Source of the DNA: SHLQ01 sp964451305
Lineage (GTDB): Bacteria > Actinomycetota > Acidimicrobiia > Acidimicrobiales > SHLQ01
Length of the DNA: 64,000 bases
NCBI GenBank assembly: GCA_964451305.1
Contig: CAYVHV010000002.1
Span: 1-64,000, forward strand
Direction: 5' to 3'
Shown here: positions 41,787 through 49,924 of the stretch, piece by piece
How the letters are laid out: each line of letters starts with the position of its first letter
How positions within the stretch are numbered: the stretch's first letter is position 1
Position numbers and translations under genes: made by a program
The notes under the pieces: model-generated
Database searches by the model: none
Told to the model about the DNA's origin: nothing
The model's input: the letters and a program-made list of their open reading frames with translations, nothing else

Positions 41787-43472
41787 ATGGCTGAGACCCT
41801 CAACACGGCGGAGGCAATCGAAGCGCTTCGAGCACAGCTCGAGCAAACCGACCTGTCCCTCGATCTGCCCGGAGTTGGTGATGCTCGGCGCGAGCGCACC
41901 GAGTTGATCGACCAGATCGACGACTACCTGCTGCCCCGTCTGCGCCGCGTCGACGCGCCGTTGCTGGCGGTTCTCGGCGGTTCGACGGGTGCTGGAAAGT
42001 CCACGATCACGAACAGCTTGGTCGGCGACGCTGTCACCTTGGCTGGTGTGTTACGGCCAACCACGCGCGCGCCGGTTCTGGTCTGTAATCCCGATGACCT
42101 TCCATGGTTCGAGGATGCCGATGGCGTGCTCGCTGGTCTTCCACGTTCGACCGGCGCTACAGCGGTCGGGGCGACCGGGTTGCGTCTTGCCCCGACCAAC
42201 GCATTGTCGCCGGGCCTTGCGATCTTGGACGCTCCCGACATCGACTCGGTCGAAGTTGCCAATCACGATCTCGCTGCACAATTGCTCGGCGCTGCCGACC
42301 TGTGGATCTTCGTGACGACAGCGGCACGTTATGCCGATGCCGTCCCGTGGGAGTACCTCGGCCTTGCCCAAGAACGGTCGGCTGCACTCGCCGTCGTGAT
42401 CAACCGGATACCACCTGGTTCCGAAGACGAGGTTCAGCACCACTTCCAATCGATGCTTTCTGAGCGAGGCCTCGGAGCCACGACCACCTTTGCCGTTGCC
42501 GAACGCGACCTCATCGCCGAACGAATCGGTGAAGAGCTCGATCCGGTGCGCAACTGGCTCCATGCGCTCGCGGCGAATGCGGCCGAACGCCAGACCCTCG
42601 TTCGCTCGACGCTAGACGGTGCCCTCGCATCGCTGCCCGATCGGATTGAACGCGTGGCGACCGCGCTCGATGAGCAGTCCCAACAGATCGCTGCTCTCGA
42701 AGACATCGCTCGGCGACGCTACGCCCAGGCGCTGATCGACATCGACCTCGAGCTCGATCGAGGCACGCTCCTTCGCGGAGAAGTGCTCGATCAATGGCGA
42801 GAGTTCGTCGGTACCGGAGCGTTGATGAGCAAACTCGAATCCGGCGTCAGCAAGGTGCGCGACACGATCCGAGGGATGTTCTCGAGCGGTCCATCCCACG
42901 ACGAGCAAGCGACAGGTCAACTCGAATCGAACCTGCTCGTCGTCACCCGTGATGCAGTGGACCGAGCCTCGCTCGACATCGTCGAACAGTGGGAACAGAA
43001 TCCCGCTGGCCAACACATTCTCGAGAATGCTCCGCGAGGTATCGAACGGGCTGGCGCAGATCTGTCGGGCAAGATCGAACACGAACTCCGAGCGTGGGAG
43101 CAATACGTGCTCGACCTCGTGCGTGAGCAGTCAGGCGACAAGGTCGTGATCGCCCGGACGGTGTCGACCGGGATTAACGGTGTGGGCGTCGCGCTCATGA
43201 TCGCAGTGTTTAGTCAGACCGGCGGCATCACCGGTGGGGAGGCGGCCGTTGCGGGAGGTACCGCGGCGGTGTCGCAAGCCGTCCTCACCGCGGTGTTTGG
43301 CGAGCAGGCCATTCGAGATCTCGCCCGTGATGCTCGCCAGAATCTCATCGGCCGTATCGAAGGTCTCCTCGACCACGACGTCAAACGATTCGAAGAGCTG
43401 GTCGGTGGCGGCTCGATGCCAGGCGACGACCTCCGCACCAGCCTGCAGAGCGTCACGGCTGCGAGCGAGTAG
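41787..43472 (+). CDS. Dynamin-like / YfjP-type GTPase, first of a pair
   Basis: A 561-residue protein. The GTPase domain occupies the first about 250 residues: P-loop GGSTGAGKST (about 67-76), switch Thr in RPTTRAP, G3 LDAPDID and a G4-like VINRIPP. A long helical region follows (about 265-480), then a hydrophobic segment near 460-510 that may insert into the membrane. This is the plan of bacterial dynamin-like proteins, which remodel or protect membranes. The next gene is a second GTPase of the same kind starting three bases after the stop; adjacent dynamin pairs also occur in Streptomyces (DynA/DynB) and mycobacteria (IniA/IniC). Start ATG at 41787. Confidence 0.8.
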   Translation: MAETLNTAEAIEALRAQLEQTDLSLDLPGVGDARRERTELIDQIDDYLLPRLRRVDAPLLAVLGGSTGAGKSTITNSLVGDAVTLAGVLRPTTRAPVLVCNPDDLPWFEDADGVLAGLPRSTGATAVGATGLRLAPTNALSPGLAILDAPDIDSVEVANHDLAAQLLGAADLWIFVTTAARYADAVPWEYLGLAQERSAALAVVINRIPPGSEDEVQHHFQSMLSERGLGATTTFAVAERDLIAERIGEELDPVRNWLHALAANAAERQTLVRSTLDGALASLPDRIERVATALDEQSQQIAALEDIARRRYAQALIDIDLELDRGTLLRGEVLDQWREFVGTGALMSKLESGVSKVRDTIRGMFSSGPSHDEQATGQLESNLLVVTRDAVDRASLDIVEQWEQNPAGQHILENAPRGIERAGADLSGKIEHELRAWEQYVLDLVREQSGDKVVIARTVSTGINGVGVALMIAVFSQTGGITGGEAAVAGGTAAVSQAVLTAVFGEQAIRDLARDARQNLIGRIEGLLDHDVKRFEELVGGGSMPGDDLRTSLQSVTAASE

Positions 43473-43475
43473 ACC

Positions 43476-45047
43476 ATGACCGAACTTCGGGACGGCCCCG
43501 ACACGGCACTCCAAGCGCGCCTCGATGGCTTCTCCGAAGCCGCAGCGCTCTCGGCAAAATACTACGCCGACGACCAAGTGGCAGCCTTAAAAGCACTGAA
43601 AGACAAGGCTGCGGAGCGCCTACGTCACGGCACGACGCACACGGTCGTCGCCATCGCGGGTGCTACCGGCTCGGGTAAGTCATCGATCGTCAACCGCTTC
43701 GCCGGGACCGAGCTGACCAAGAGCTCGGTACGACGCCCAACAACGTCGGCTACTCACGCCGTCGTCTGGGGGGAGAACGATGCAGGGGCTCTGCTCGACT
43801 GGCTCGAAGTCCCACATCGCTACCAAGTAGAAACCGAACCCGGTCATTCGTTGAACGGTCTCGTCCTGCTCGACCTGCCCGACCATGACTCCACTGCGTT
43901 CGAACATCGGATCGAAGTCGACCGCCTCGTCGAACTTGTCGATGTTCTCGTGTGGGTCACGGATCCGCAGAAGTATGCAGATGCTGCGCTCCACCTCGGG
44001 TACATCCAGCCACTGGCCAGCCATGCTGGAATCCTTCGGTTCGTGCTCAACCAATCGGATCGTCTCGATGACGGTGGGGCAGCTGTGGCGGCCGACTTTG
44101 GTCGACTCCTCGCCGACGACGGCATCGCTGGCGCTCAACCAATCGCGGTGAGCGCGCTGACCGGAGACGGCTTCGACGAACTCACGCAGACACTGATAGC
44201 TGCAATCGATGCTCGGAACGCTGCGCTCATTCGGGTCGAGGCCGATCTCACCGAAGCCGCGAAAGGTCTCGTTTCGTCGGGGACGTTGGCCGATCCGGAG
44301 GGAGCGCTCGCCGCAGATCTGATCTCGGGTCTGTCCGATGCATCGGGCGCTGAAGAAGCCGCTGACATCGCTGCTCGCCATCACAAGCGACAAGGTTCGC
44401 TAGCGATGGGCTGGCCGTTCACCCGATGGGCACGTCGCCTCCGCAAGAAGCCACTCGCCGATCTGCCCGGCCCCGGCCGAACCGGAGCGGCTGCACCACG
44501 AGCAGACCTTGCGCTTCGTGACTATGCCGAAGCGGTAGCGTCCGACGCCGATAGCCCATGGCCACGTGCCATTCGTAATGCAGCGTTCGAACAGCGAGAT
44601 GAATTGCTCGATGACCTGCGCCAGAGCGTCGGTCGGGAGACGGTCAAGGCCGGCTCGAAGCCAGCGTGGTGGACGCTGATCGCCTGGGTGCAACGGTTGT
44701 TCGCCGGAGCTGCGATCGTCGGGTTTATTTGGCTGATCGCCGTTGCGATTCTCGGTGGCTTCTTCATGTTCGATACCAAACCGTTGCTGCCACCAACCCC
44801 CGAAGCCGAGTGGATGCCTTTGCCCTCGACACTACTGATCGTCGGGGTCCTCGCCGGGCTCCTCGTTGGGCTACTCATGCGGATTCCGCTCGGCGTCGGC
44901 GCCAGCCGTCGGGGTCGGAAAGCTCGAAAGGCAATCGAACAGCAGGTCGAACAACACGCAAGGACCCGCGTGATTGCTCAGGTCCAAGCGGTAGCCGACG
45001 ACCGAACGAGAATCGGTGAGATGATCACCACAGCGCCGGAGGCCTAG
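43476..45047 (+). CDS. YfjP-type GTPase with C-terminal membrane hairpin, second of a pair
   Basis: A 523-residue protein. The N-terminal domain has P-loop AGATGSGKSS (about 61-70), RRPTTSAT in switch I, G3 LLDLPDHDS and G4 LNQSD in place of NKXD. Helical middle region, then two close membrane helices near 410-430 and 450-470 (AAIVGFIWLIAVAILGGFF and LLIVGVLAGLLVGLLM), and a basic helical tail. It starts three bases after the upstream GTPase stop, so the two are cotranslated and likely form a heteromer at the membrane. Its stop is followed by 64 bases and then the convergent SGNH hydrolase gene. Confidence 0.82.
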   Translation: MTELRDGPDTALQARLDGFSEAAALSAKYYADDQVAALKALKDKAAERLRHGTTHTVVAIAGATGSGKSSIVNRFAGTELTKSSVRRPTTSATHAVVWGENDAGALLDWLEVPHRYQVETEPGHSLNGLVLLDLPDHDSTAFEHRIEVDRLVELVDVLVWVTDPQKYADAALHLGYIQPLASHAGILRFVLNQSDRLDDGGAAVAADFGRLLADDGIAGAQPIAVSALTGDGFDELTQTLIAAIDARNAALIRVEADLTEAAKGLVSSGTLADPEGALAADLISGLSDASGAEEAADIAARHHKRQGSLAMGWPFTRWARRLRKKPLADLPGPGRTGAAAPRADLALRDYAEAVASDADSPWPRAIRNAAFEQRDELLDDLRQSVGRETVKAGSKPAWWTLIAWVQRLFAGAAIVGFIWLIAVAILGGFFMFDTKPLLPPTPEAEWMPLPSTLLIVGVLAGLLVGLLMRIPLGVGASRRGRKARKAIEQQVEQHARTRVIAQVQAVADDRTRIGEMITTAPEA

Positions 45048-45111
45048 CCAACGGCGAAACCGGTGTCCGTCGCTAACGCGTCGTTAGGAACCCGCAGAGG
45101 TTGGGCGTCCC

Positions 45112-45816
45112 TTAGAGGTCGAGGGCGGCTTGGACCCGTTCCCAGATGATGTCTCGCATGTAGCCATAGCCCTTAGGACTAGGGTGGAACTTGTCTTCGG
45201 CCATACCGTCGAGCGAGGGCCAATCCCACGGCCAAAACAACTCGAAGTCGCGTTCGGCTCCGATGCGCTCGATGGTGCTGGTGAACCGACGGGCCATGAT
45301 CGAGTTGAGCGGTGATGACACGCCGACTCGGGCGACGACCGAGCGTGTCGGCAGCGCATAGAGGATCTGCTCCAGCAGTTCGTTCGCTCCCTTCCACGTC
45401 GCTGGGGCCATGATGTTGTTCGCGCCTGCAATCATCGTGCAGAGTTCCGGCCGATGCCCTGCCGACTCGAGCTCAGCGAGTCGTGGCAGTTCGTGTGCGA
45501 TGATGTCGGTGAACTGTCCGCCGGTAATGCTCAGGTTGATGACACGCCACGGGTCACCAGTGCGTTCACACAGCAGATCGAGGACGAGTGGCACCCAACC
45601 GTCTAGCGGGTTCGGCGCTCCGACCCCCTGAGTGCTCGAGTCGCCGATGGCGACCCACAAGGGTCCAGTGGCGGCTGCTGCGCCGCGGTTCCATTCATCC
45701 CAGAACGCGGCATGCGGTTCTCGCATTGCCTCGACTCGAGCCACAGATTCTGACACTCGTTGCGCGGCTTGGGTCAGAACGCCAGTCTCTCGGCGAGGCA
45801 TCGGGGCGAAGTCCAC
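45112..45816 (-). CDS. SGNH/GDSL-family hydrolase
   Basis: A 234-residue esterase-fold protein. Block I is WVAIGDSSTQG with nucleophile S60, block II a conserved Gly in NLSITGGQ, block III IAGANN and block V EDKFHPSPKGY with the catalytic Asp and His. There is no clear signal peptide, so it is probably intracellular. SGNH hydrolases de-esterify lipids, acylated sugars or CoA esters. Start is GTG at 45816 with an ATG at 45801 as alternative. It diverges from the CitE-like gene across 71 bases. Confidence 0.87.
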   Translation of the reverse strand: MDFAPMPRRETGVLTQAAQRVSESVARVEAMREPHAAFWDEWNRGAAAATGPLWVAIGDSSTQGVGAPNPLDGWVPLVLDLLCERTGDPWRVINLSITGGQFTDIIAHELPRLAELESAGHRPELCTMIAGANNIMAPATWKGANELLEQILYALPTRSVVARVGVSSPLNSIMARRFTSTIERIGAERDFELFWPWDWPSLDGMAEDKFHPSPKGYGYMRDIIWERVQAALDL

Positions 45817-45887
45817 GCCACTAGCTTGCCCGAGACTGTCGGAGACGGCTCGCCCTTCGAGATACTTGTTCCGCTACGGTTTCGCCT

Positions 45888-46718
45888 ATGCGCACACGAA
45901 GCATGTTGTTCGGCCCCGCCAACAGAGTTGACTTTGTCCCGAAGTTTGTCGCTGCCGGTGCAGACATTGGCGTCCTCGACCTCGAAGATGCTGTCGCCGA
46001 ATCAGGAAAGCAAGCAGCTCGTGATGCCTTGGTCGACGACGCTCCTGGTGCTGGTGAGCTTGGAACAATGCGGCTGTTCGTCCGAGTCAACGCGATCGAT
46101 TCGTCTCACTTCACCGAAGATATGGCGGCTGCGGCAGAGGCCGGAGCCGTTGGCGTTGTCGTCCCCAAACTCGAAGATGGGCCCGGCGTGAACCACGTGC
46201 GATCCGCCATGACCGAACTCGGTATCGGTCAGTTGTGTGCCGGCATTGAATCCGCTGCCGGAGTGGATCGGGCCACCGAGATCGCTCGAGAAAGAATCGA
46301 TTTGCTCTACTTCGGCGCTGAAGACTTCATCACCGACATGGGGGGTGTTCGCACCGAGGGTAACGATGAGGTGCTCTACGCCCGGTCGAAGGTTGCACTC
46401 GCAGCGCGGCTTGGCCAGGTGCCAGCGCTCGATCAGGTGGTGGTCGACTACAACGATGGCGCTCGCTTCGAACAGGAAGCGGCGGTCGCCCGTTCGCTCG
46501 GCTACTCGGGCAAGCTCTGCATCCACCCAAACCAGGTGGCACTCGCCAACGCTGCGTTCACACCAACAGAGGAAGAACTAGCCTGGGCTCACGGTGTCCT
46601 CGCTGCGGCGGAGGCAGCGGAAGCTGTTGGCACCGGCGTGATCTCCTATGAGGGAGTAATGGTCGATGCGCCGATCTTGGTTCGAGCTCGGGCGCTGATC
46701 GATAGGGCTACCGACTAG
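45888..46718 (+). CDS. CitE-like CoA ester lyase (HpcH/HpaI superfamily)
   Basis: A 276-residue TIM-barrel enzyme: MRTRSMLFGPANR at the N-terminus, the metal-binding DLEDAV, KLEDG in a middle strand, GIESAAGV, and FGAEDFITDMG followed by RSKVALAAR near the C-terminal third. Relatives cleave citryl-, malyl- or methylmalyl-CoA, or act as thioesterases on them. Standing alone without CitF it is not citrate lyase. The 5' region also serves the divergent SGNH gene. A 19-base gap separates it from the threonine ammonia-lyase gene, so cotranscription is likely. Confidence 0.85.
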   Translation: MRTRSMLFGPANRVDFVPKFVAAGADIGVLDLEDAVAESGKQAARDALVDDAPGAGELGTMRLFVRVNAIDSSHFTEDMAAAAEAGAVGVVVPKLEDGPGVNHVRSAMTELGIGQLCAGIESAAGVDRATEIARERIDLLYFGAEDFITDMGGVRTEGNDEVLYARSKVALAARLGQVPALDQVVVDYNDGARFEQEAAVARSLGYSGKLCIHPNQVALANAAFTPTEEELAWAHGVLAAAEAAEAVGTGVISYEGVMVDAPILVRARALIDRATD

Positions 46719-46737
46719 AGGTCACTACGCTGGCCTG

Positions 46738-47943
46738 ATGACCGCCGCCGTGACCATCGAACACATTCACCACGCGCGAGAGCGTCTCGCTGACACGATC
46801 GTGCGGACGCCCTTCTCGTGCTCGTTCACACTCTCATCGATCGTGGGTGCTGAGGTCTTTCTCAAGTTCGAAAACCTGCAATACACCGGTTCGTTTAAAG
46901 GCAGGGGGGCGAGGAACCGTCTCCTCGACGTAGCCGATGGCCGCGGAGTCATTGCGATGTCGGCTGGTAATCATGCTCAGGGGGTTGCCCACCACGGCGC
47001 GCTTCTCGGTTTAGAAACGACGATCGTGATGCCGGAGAACACGCCGTTCGTCAAGGTTGCCCGAACCCGCGATTTAGGAGCGACGGTCGAACTTGCCGGG
47101 GCCGATGTGATGGAGTCCGCTGATCGAGCTCGAGAGCTTGCCGCAGAGCGCGACCTCGAATTCATCCACCCGTTCGACGATCCAGCGGTCATCGCTGGTC
47201 AGGGAACGATCGCTCTCGAGATGCTCGAAGAACAACCCGATCTCGACATCATCGTTGCGGCGGTCGGTGGTGGAGGGTTGGCGTCTGGAATTGCGATCGC
47301 CGCGGCCGAACATGCTTCGCCCGTCGACGTCATCGGCGTGCAGTCCGAACGGTATCCATCGATGGCAGATCGACTTGAAGCCCGGCCATCGACTGCCCTC
47401 GGAGGGTCGACGATCGCCGATGGCATCGCGGTCTCAGAACCGGGCGAGATCACCTCGGAGATTCTCGCCAAACACGACGTAGAAGTCCTCGTTACTTCAG
47501 AAGCCGCGATCGAGCAGTCGATCGCGATGCTCCTCGAGATCGAAAAGACCGTCGTCGAAGGCGCCGGTGCTGCGGGTCTTGCAGCCTTGATGGAATACCC
47601 CGATGTCTTCGTAGGCAAGAAGGTAGGAGTGGTGCTGTGCGGTGGCAATATCGATCCTCGGACTCTGGCTCAAGTTGCCGTTCGAGGTTTGGCCGTTCAG
47701 GGTCGCCTCAACCGCATTCGGGTCGAGCTCGATGACACTCCAGGCAGGCTTTCGCTCGTCTCCCAACTCATTGCGGATAGTGCAGCGAACGTGGTGCAGG
47801 TCGACCACGACGGGCTCGGGTCGACGGGCGCTCGAAGTACGATCCTCGAACTGCGAATCGACACGCTCGATGAGGACCACGCGAAGCGAGTCCTCGACAA
47901 CCTGATCGAACATGGCCTCCGAGCCGAGCTTCTTCCTTGGTGA
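46738..47943 (+). CDS. ilvA: Threonine ammonia-lyase with C-terminal ACT domain
   Basis: PLP enzyme that deaminates threonine to 2-oxobutyrate. PLP-lysine K54 lies in YTGSFKGRGA; SAGNHAQGVA, IDLLQ-like substrate elements and the phosphate-binding VGGGGLASG follow, and the C-terminal about 75 residues (RIRVELDDTPGRLSLVSQL) form an ACT-type domain. At 401 residues it is the short, TdcB/IlvA-short form found in many actinobacteria, so it could serve isoleucine synthesis or threonine catabolism. It is convergent with the Nudix-like gene with 16 bases between stops. Confidence 0.9.
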   Translation: MTAAVTIEHIHHARERLADTIVRTPFSCSFTLSSIVGAEVFLKFENLQYTGSFKGRGARNRLLDVADGRGVIAMSAGNHAQGVAHHGALLGLETTIVMPENTPFVKVARTRDLGATVELAGADVMESADRARELAAERDLEFIHPFDDPAVIAGQGTIALEMLEEQPDLDIIVAAVGGGGLASGIAIAAAEHASPVDVIGVQSERYPSMADRLEARPSTALGGSTIADGIAVSEPGEITSEILAKHDVEVLVTSEAAIEQSIAMLLEIEKTVVEGAGAAGLAALMEYPDVFVGKKVGVVLCGGNIDPRTLAQVAVRGLAVQGRLNRIRVELDDTPGRLSLVSQLIADSAANVVQVDHDGLGSTGARSTILELRIDTLDEDHAKRVLDNLIEHGLRAELLPW

Positions 47944-47959
47944 GACGGCCTCGGAATCG

Positions 47960-48496
47960 CTAGGGAAGGCGTCCCACGTGGCCGAGGGCCGTGCGGATGA
48001 GGCGTTCGTGGCCCGCGCTGAGCTCGGCTGCGACCGTTGGGCTGACGACCTCGTCCGGACGGAGCCACACAAGGTCGAGTGCATCGCTGCGCGGCTCACA
48101 ATCGCCAGTGACCTCGACGATGTAGGCGAGGCTCACGGCGTGCTGACGCGGATCGTAAAAGCCGGTGATGTCGGGGTTCGGGAAGTACTCGACGACCGTG
48201 AACGGTTGTGGTGAGGCCGGAATGCGTGGCAGCGCTAGCGGGCCCAAGTCCTTTTCGCAATGGCGTAGCAGCGCGTCTCGGACACGCTCGCCATAGAGGA
48301 TGCGACCGGACACGATCTCTCGGTTCACTTCACCATCGGCGCCAAGGCGCAGCAGCAAGCCGACATGTGTGACGACGCCCAAGTCGTCGGTGAGCACTGG
48401 GATTGCATTGATGTAGACAACGGGCATTTTGCCGCGCATCGTCGTCAGGTCATCGTCGGACAGCCAACTGCCCTGCGTGTCAGTAATATCGCTCAT
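47960..48496 (-). CDS. Nudix-like protein with degenerate Nudix box (DUF4916 type)
   Basis: A 178-residue protein. Residues about 64-85 read GRILYGERVRDALLRHCEKDLG, which keeps the G-x5-E and an R of the Nudix box but replaces the usual REXXEEXG by RHCEKDLG, so the metal-binding glutamates are partly missing. This fits the DUF4916 group of Nudix-fold proteins found in actinobacteria. N-terminal WLSDDDLTTMRGKMPVVYINA is also typical of that group. Catalysis is doubtful. The upstream spacer contains a hairpin GGCGAC/GTCGCC at 48514-48531. It lies downstream of the selenoprotein gene on the same strand. Confidence 0.72.
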   Translation of the reverse strand: MSDITDTQGSWLSDDDLTTMRGKMPVVYINAIPVLTDDLGVVTHVGLLLRLGADGEVNREIVSGRILYGERVRDALLRHCEKDLGPLALPRIPASPQPFTVVEYFPNPDITGFYDPRQHAVSLAYIVEVTGDCEPRSDALDLVWLRPDEVVSPTVAAELSAGHERLIRTALGHVGRLP

Positions 48497-48593
48497 GGAG
48501 CTCCCCGGCTGGAGGCGACGCTTCTGTCGCCGTCTTTGAAACTAGACGCGGGAAGCCCCAAATGAGCGGTTCAGGTGTGCTTCTCGGTGAGAA

Positions 48594-49079
48594 TTATTTT
48601 GCTGCCATCATCTTTTCGAAGAGGACCTTGCGAAGAATGTCGCTGGCGGTGAATCGACCGATCGGTCCGGTGGAGATCAGCGATTGAGCGATCTCCCCGT
48701 CGGGGTTGATCAGCCAGGCGCTGCCGTGCAGGAACACCCTGTCGCCGTCTTGGTACGGAGCACCGGTATCTGCAGACACGGTCGGAGCGTCGAGCTCTCC
48801 CCACATCGGGAAACCGACGTGAAGACCAGCGCGAAGCTGGGCGACCGACTCAGCGGAGTCGACCGAGCCAGCGACCACTTTGATCTCGGCGTTCATGAGT
48901 GGAAGGGCAAACGTTGCGAAGTCAACCAACTGTTGACGGCAATATGGTCACCAGTCGCCTCGGTAGAGGAGAACAGCGGCCCATGAGCCAGCGACCGAAG
49001 CGACCATGTCGCCCGACTCGCCTTCGTGGTTTACGCCCATGATGGATGGAAGCTTGGTTCCGTTTTCAAGGATGTACAT
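48594..49079 (-). CDS. Redoxin/peroxiredoxin-like selenoprotein (TGA at residue 44 read as Sec)
   Basis: Reading through one in-frame TGA (48950-48948) gives 161 residues starting MYILENGTKLPSIMG. The segment AVLLYRGDW-U-PYCRQQL is the active-site helix start of AhpC/TSA-like redoxins, whose usual form is YRGxWCPYC; TGA falls at the first Cys and C47 is kept, giving U-x-x-C. Downstream sequence (EIKVVAGSV, GFPMWGELD, SAWLINPDGEI) continues the thioredoxin-fold pattern without other interruptions, and a SECIS-like stem-loop follows the TGA. It lies 52 bases after sdhB on the same strand. Role: thiol or peroxide reduction, by family. A TGC-to-TGA error is the alternative. sel genes are not in the window. 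Confidence 0.8.
48914..48942 (-). promoter_or_regulatory. Candidate bacterial SECIS stem-loop
   Basis: Directly after the in-frame TGA the minus strand holds TTGC (48942-48939), C, GTCAAC (48937-48932), loop AGTTG (48931-48927), GTTGAC (48926-48921), TTC, GCAA (48917-48914). Inner 6-bp and outer 4-bp stems flank a small internal loop. The loop begins 17 bases after TGA and has G in its second position, within the range known for SelB-recognised SECIS elements inside coding sequence. Confidence 0.65.
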
Positions 49080-49130
49080 GAACTGAACCTAGCTGTCCGC
49101 GTCTATGCCGTCGAAATCGGCGAGCCGTTG

Positions 49131-49907
49131 CTACTTCTGGCCGGAGAGCTTGCGGTTCTTGACCTTGGCCTTGACGTAATCGCGGTTCATGAATGCGATG
49201 AAGTCGAGGCTGATCTCCTTGGGGCACGCTTCATGGCACTCGCCATGGTTCGTGCAGGTACCGAAGAAATCTTCCATGGTGTCGACCATCTCTTCGACGC
49301 GCTTCCAGCGTTCGCTCTGGCCTTGCGGCAAGAGGTTGAGGTGGTTGATCTTCGCAGAGGTGAACAGCTGAGCAGCCGAGTTCGGGCACGCAGCAACACA
49401 TGCACCGCAACCAATGCATGCCGCGGCGTCCATGGCAACGTCTGCGGCTTCCTTGGGAACTGGAGTGAGGTTGGCATCAGGAGCCGAGCCGGTCGACACC
49501 GTGACGTAACCACCTGCGTGCTGGATTGTCTCCAACGCCGCACGGCTGATCGCGAGGTCTTTGATCACCGGGAAGCTCTTCGCACGGAACGGCTCGATCG
49601 TGATGTGATCGCCATTCTTGAACGTGCGCATATGAAGCTGACATGTCGCCTGACCCTTGATAGGTCCGTGCGCCTGCCCGTTGATCATCAGCGAGCATGT
49701 ACCGCAAATGCCCTCGCGGCAGTCGCTTTCAAAGGTGACCGGAATCTTGCTTTCCTTGATCAGCTTTTCGTTGACGTCATCGAGCATTTCGAGAAACGAG
49801 CTGTCCGTGCTGATATCTCGGGCTTCGTAGGTTTCGAAGTGGCCTTTGTCGGCCGGGCCATTTTGACGCCAGACTTCGAGGGTGACATTGATCGTGGTTT
49901 CGCTCAC
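49131..49907 (-). CDS. sdhB: Succinate dehydrogenase iron-sulfur subunit
   Basis: Carries electrons from the flavoprotein to the membrane anchor in complex II. Of its 258 residues the [2Fe-2S] cluster ligands are in CREGICGTC followed by a further Cys in GQATCQL; the [4Fe-4S] and [3Fe-4S] ligands lie in CIGCGACVAACP and the late CTNHGECHEACP. Start is GTG at 49907 with AGGAA eight bases upstream. Third gene of sdhCAB, 17 bases after sdhA. Length is typical of the actinobacterial/Bacillus type. Confidence 0.95.
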   Translation of the reverse strand: MSETTINVTLEVWRQNGPADKGHFETYEARDISTDSSFLEMLDDVNEKLIKESKIPVTFESDCREGICGTCSLMINGQAHGPIKGQATCQLHMRTFKNGDHITIEPFRAKSFPVIKDLAISRAALETIQHAGGYVTVSTGSAPDANLTPVPKEAADVAMDAAACIGCGACVAACPNSAAQLFTSAKINHLNLLPQGQSERWKRVEEMVDTMEDFFGTCTNHGECHEACPKEISLDFIAFMNRDYVKAKVKNRKLSGQK

Positions 49908-49924
49908 TGTTTGATTCCTGATCG

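Noticed and set aside
48594..48929. Annotating the redoxin as a short 111-residue protein from a TTG
   Set aside because: That start lacks a ribosome-binding site and would delete the active-site strand; the upstream frame through TGA is clearly homologous to the family.
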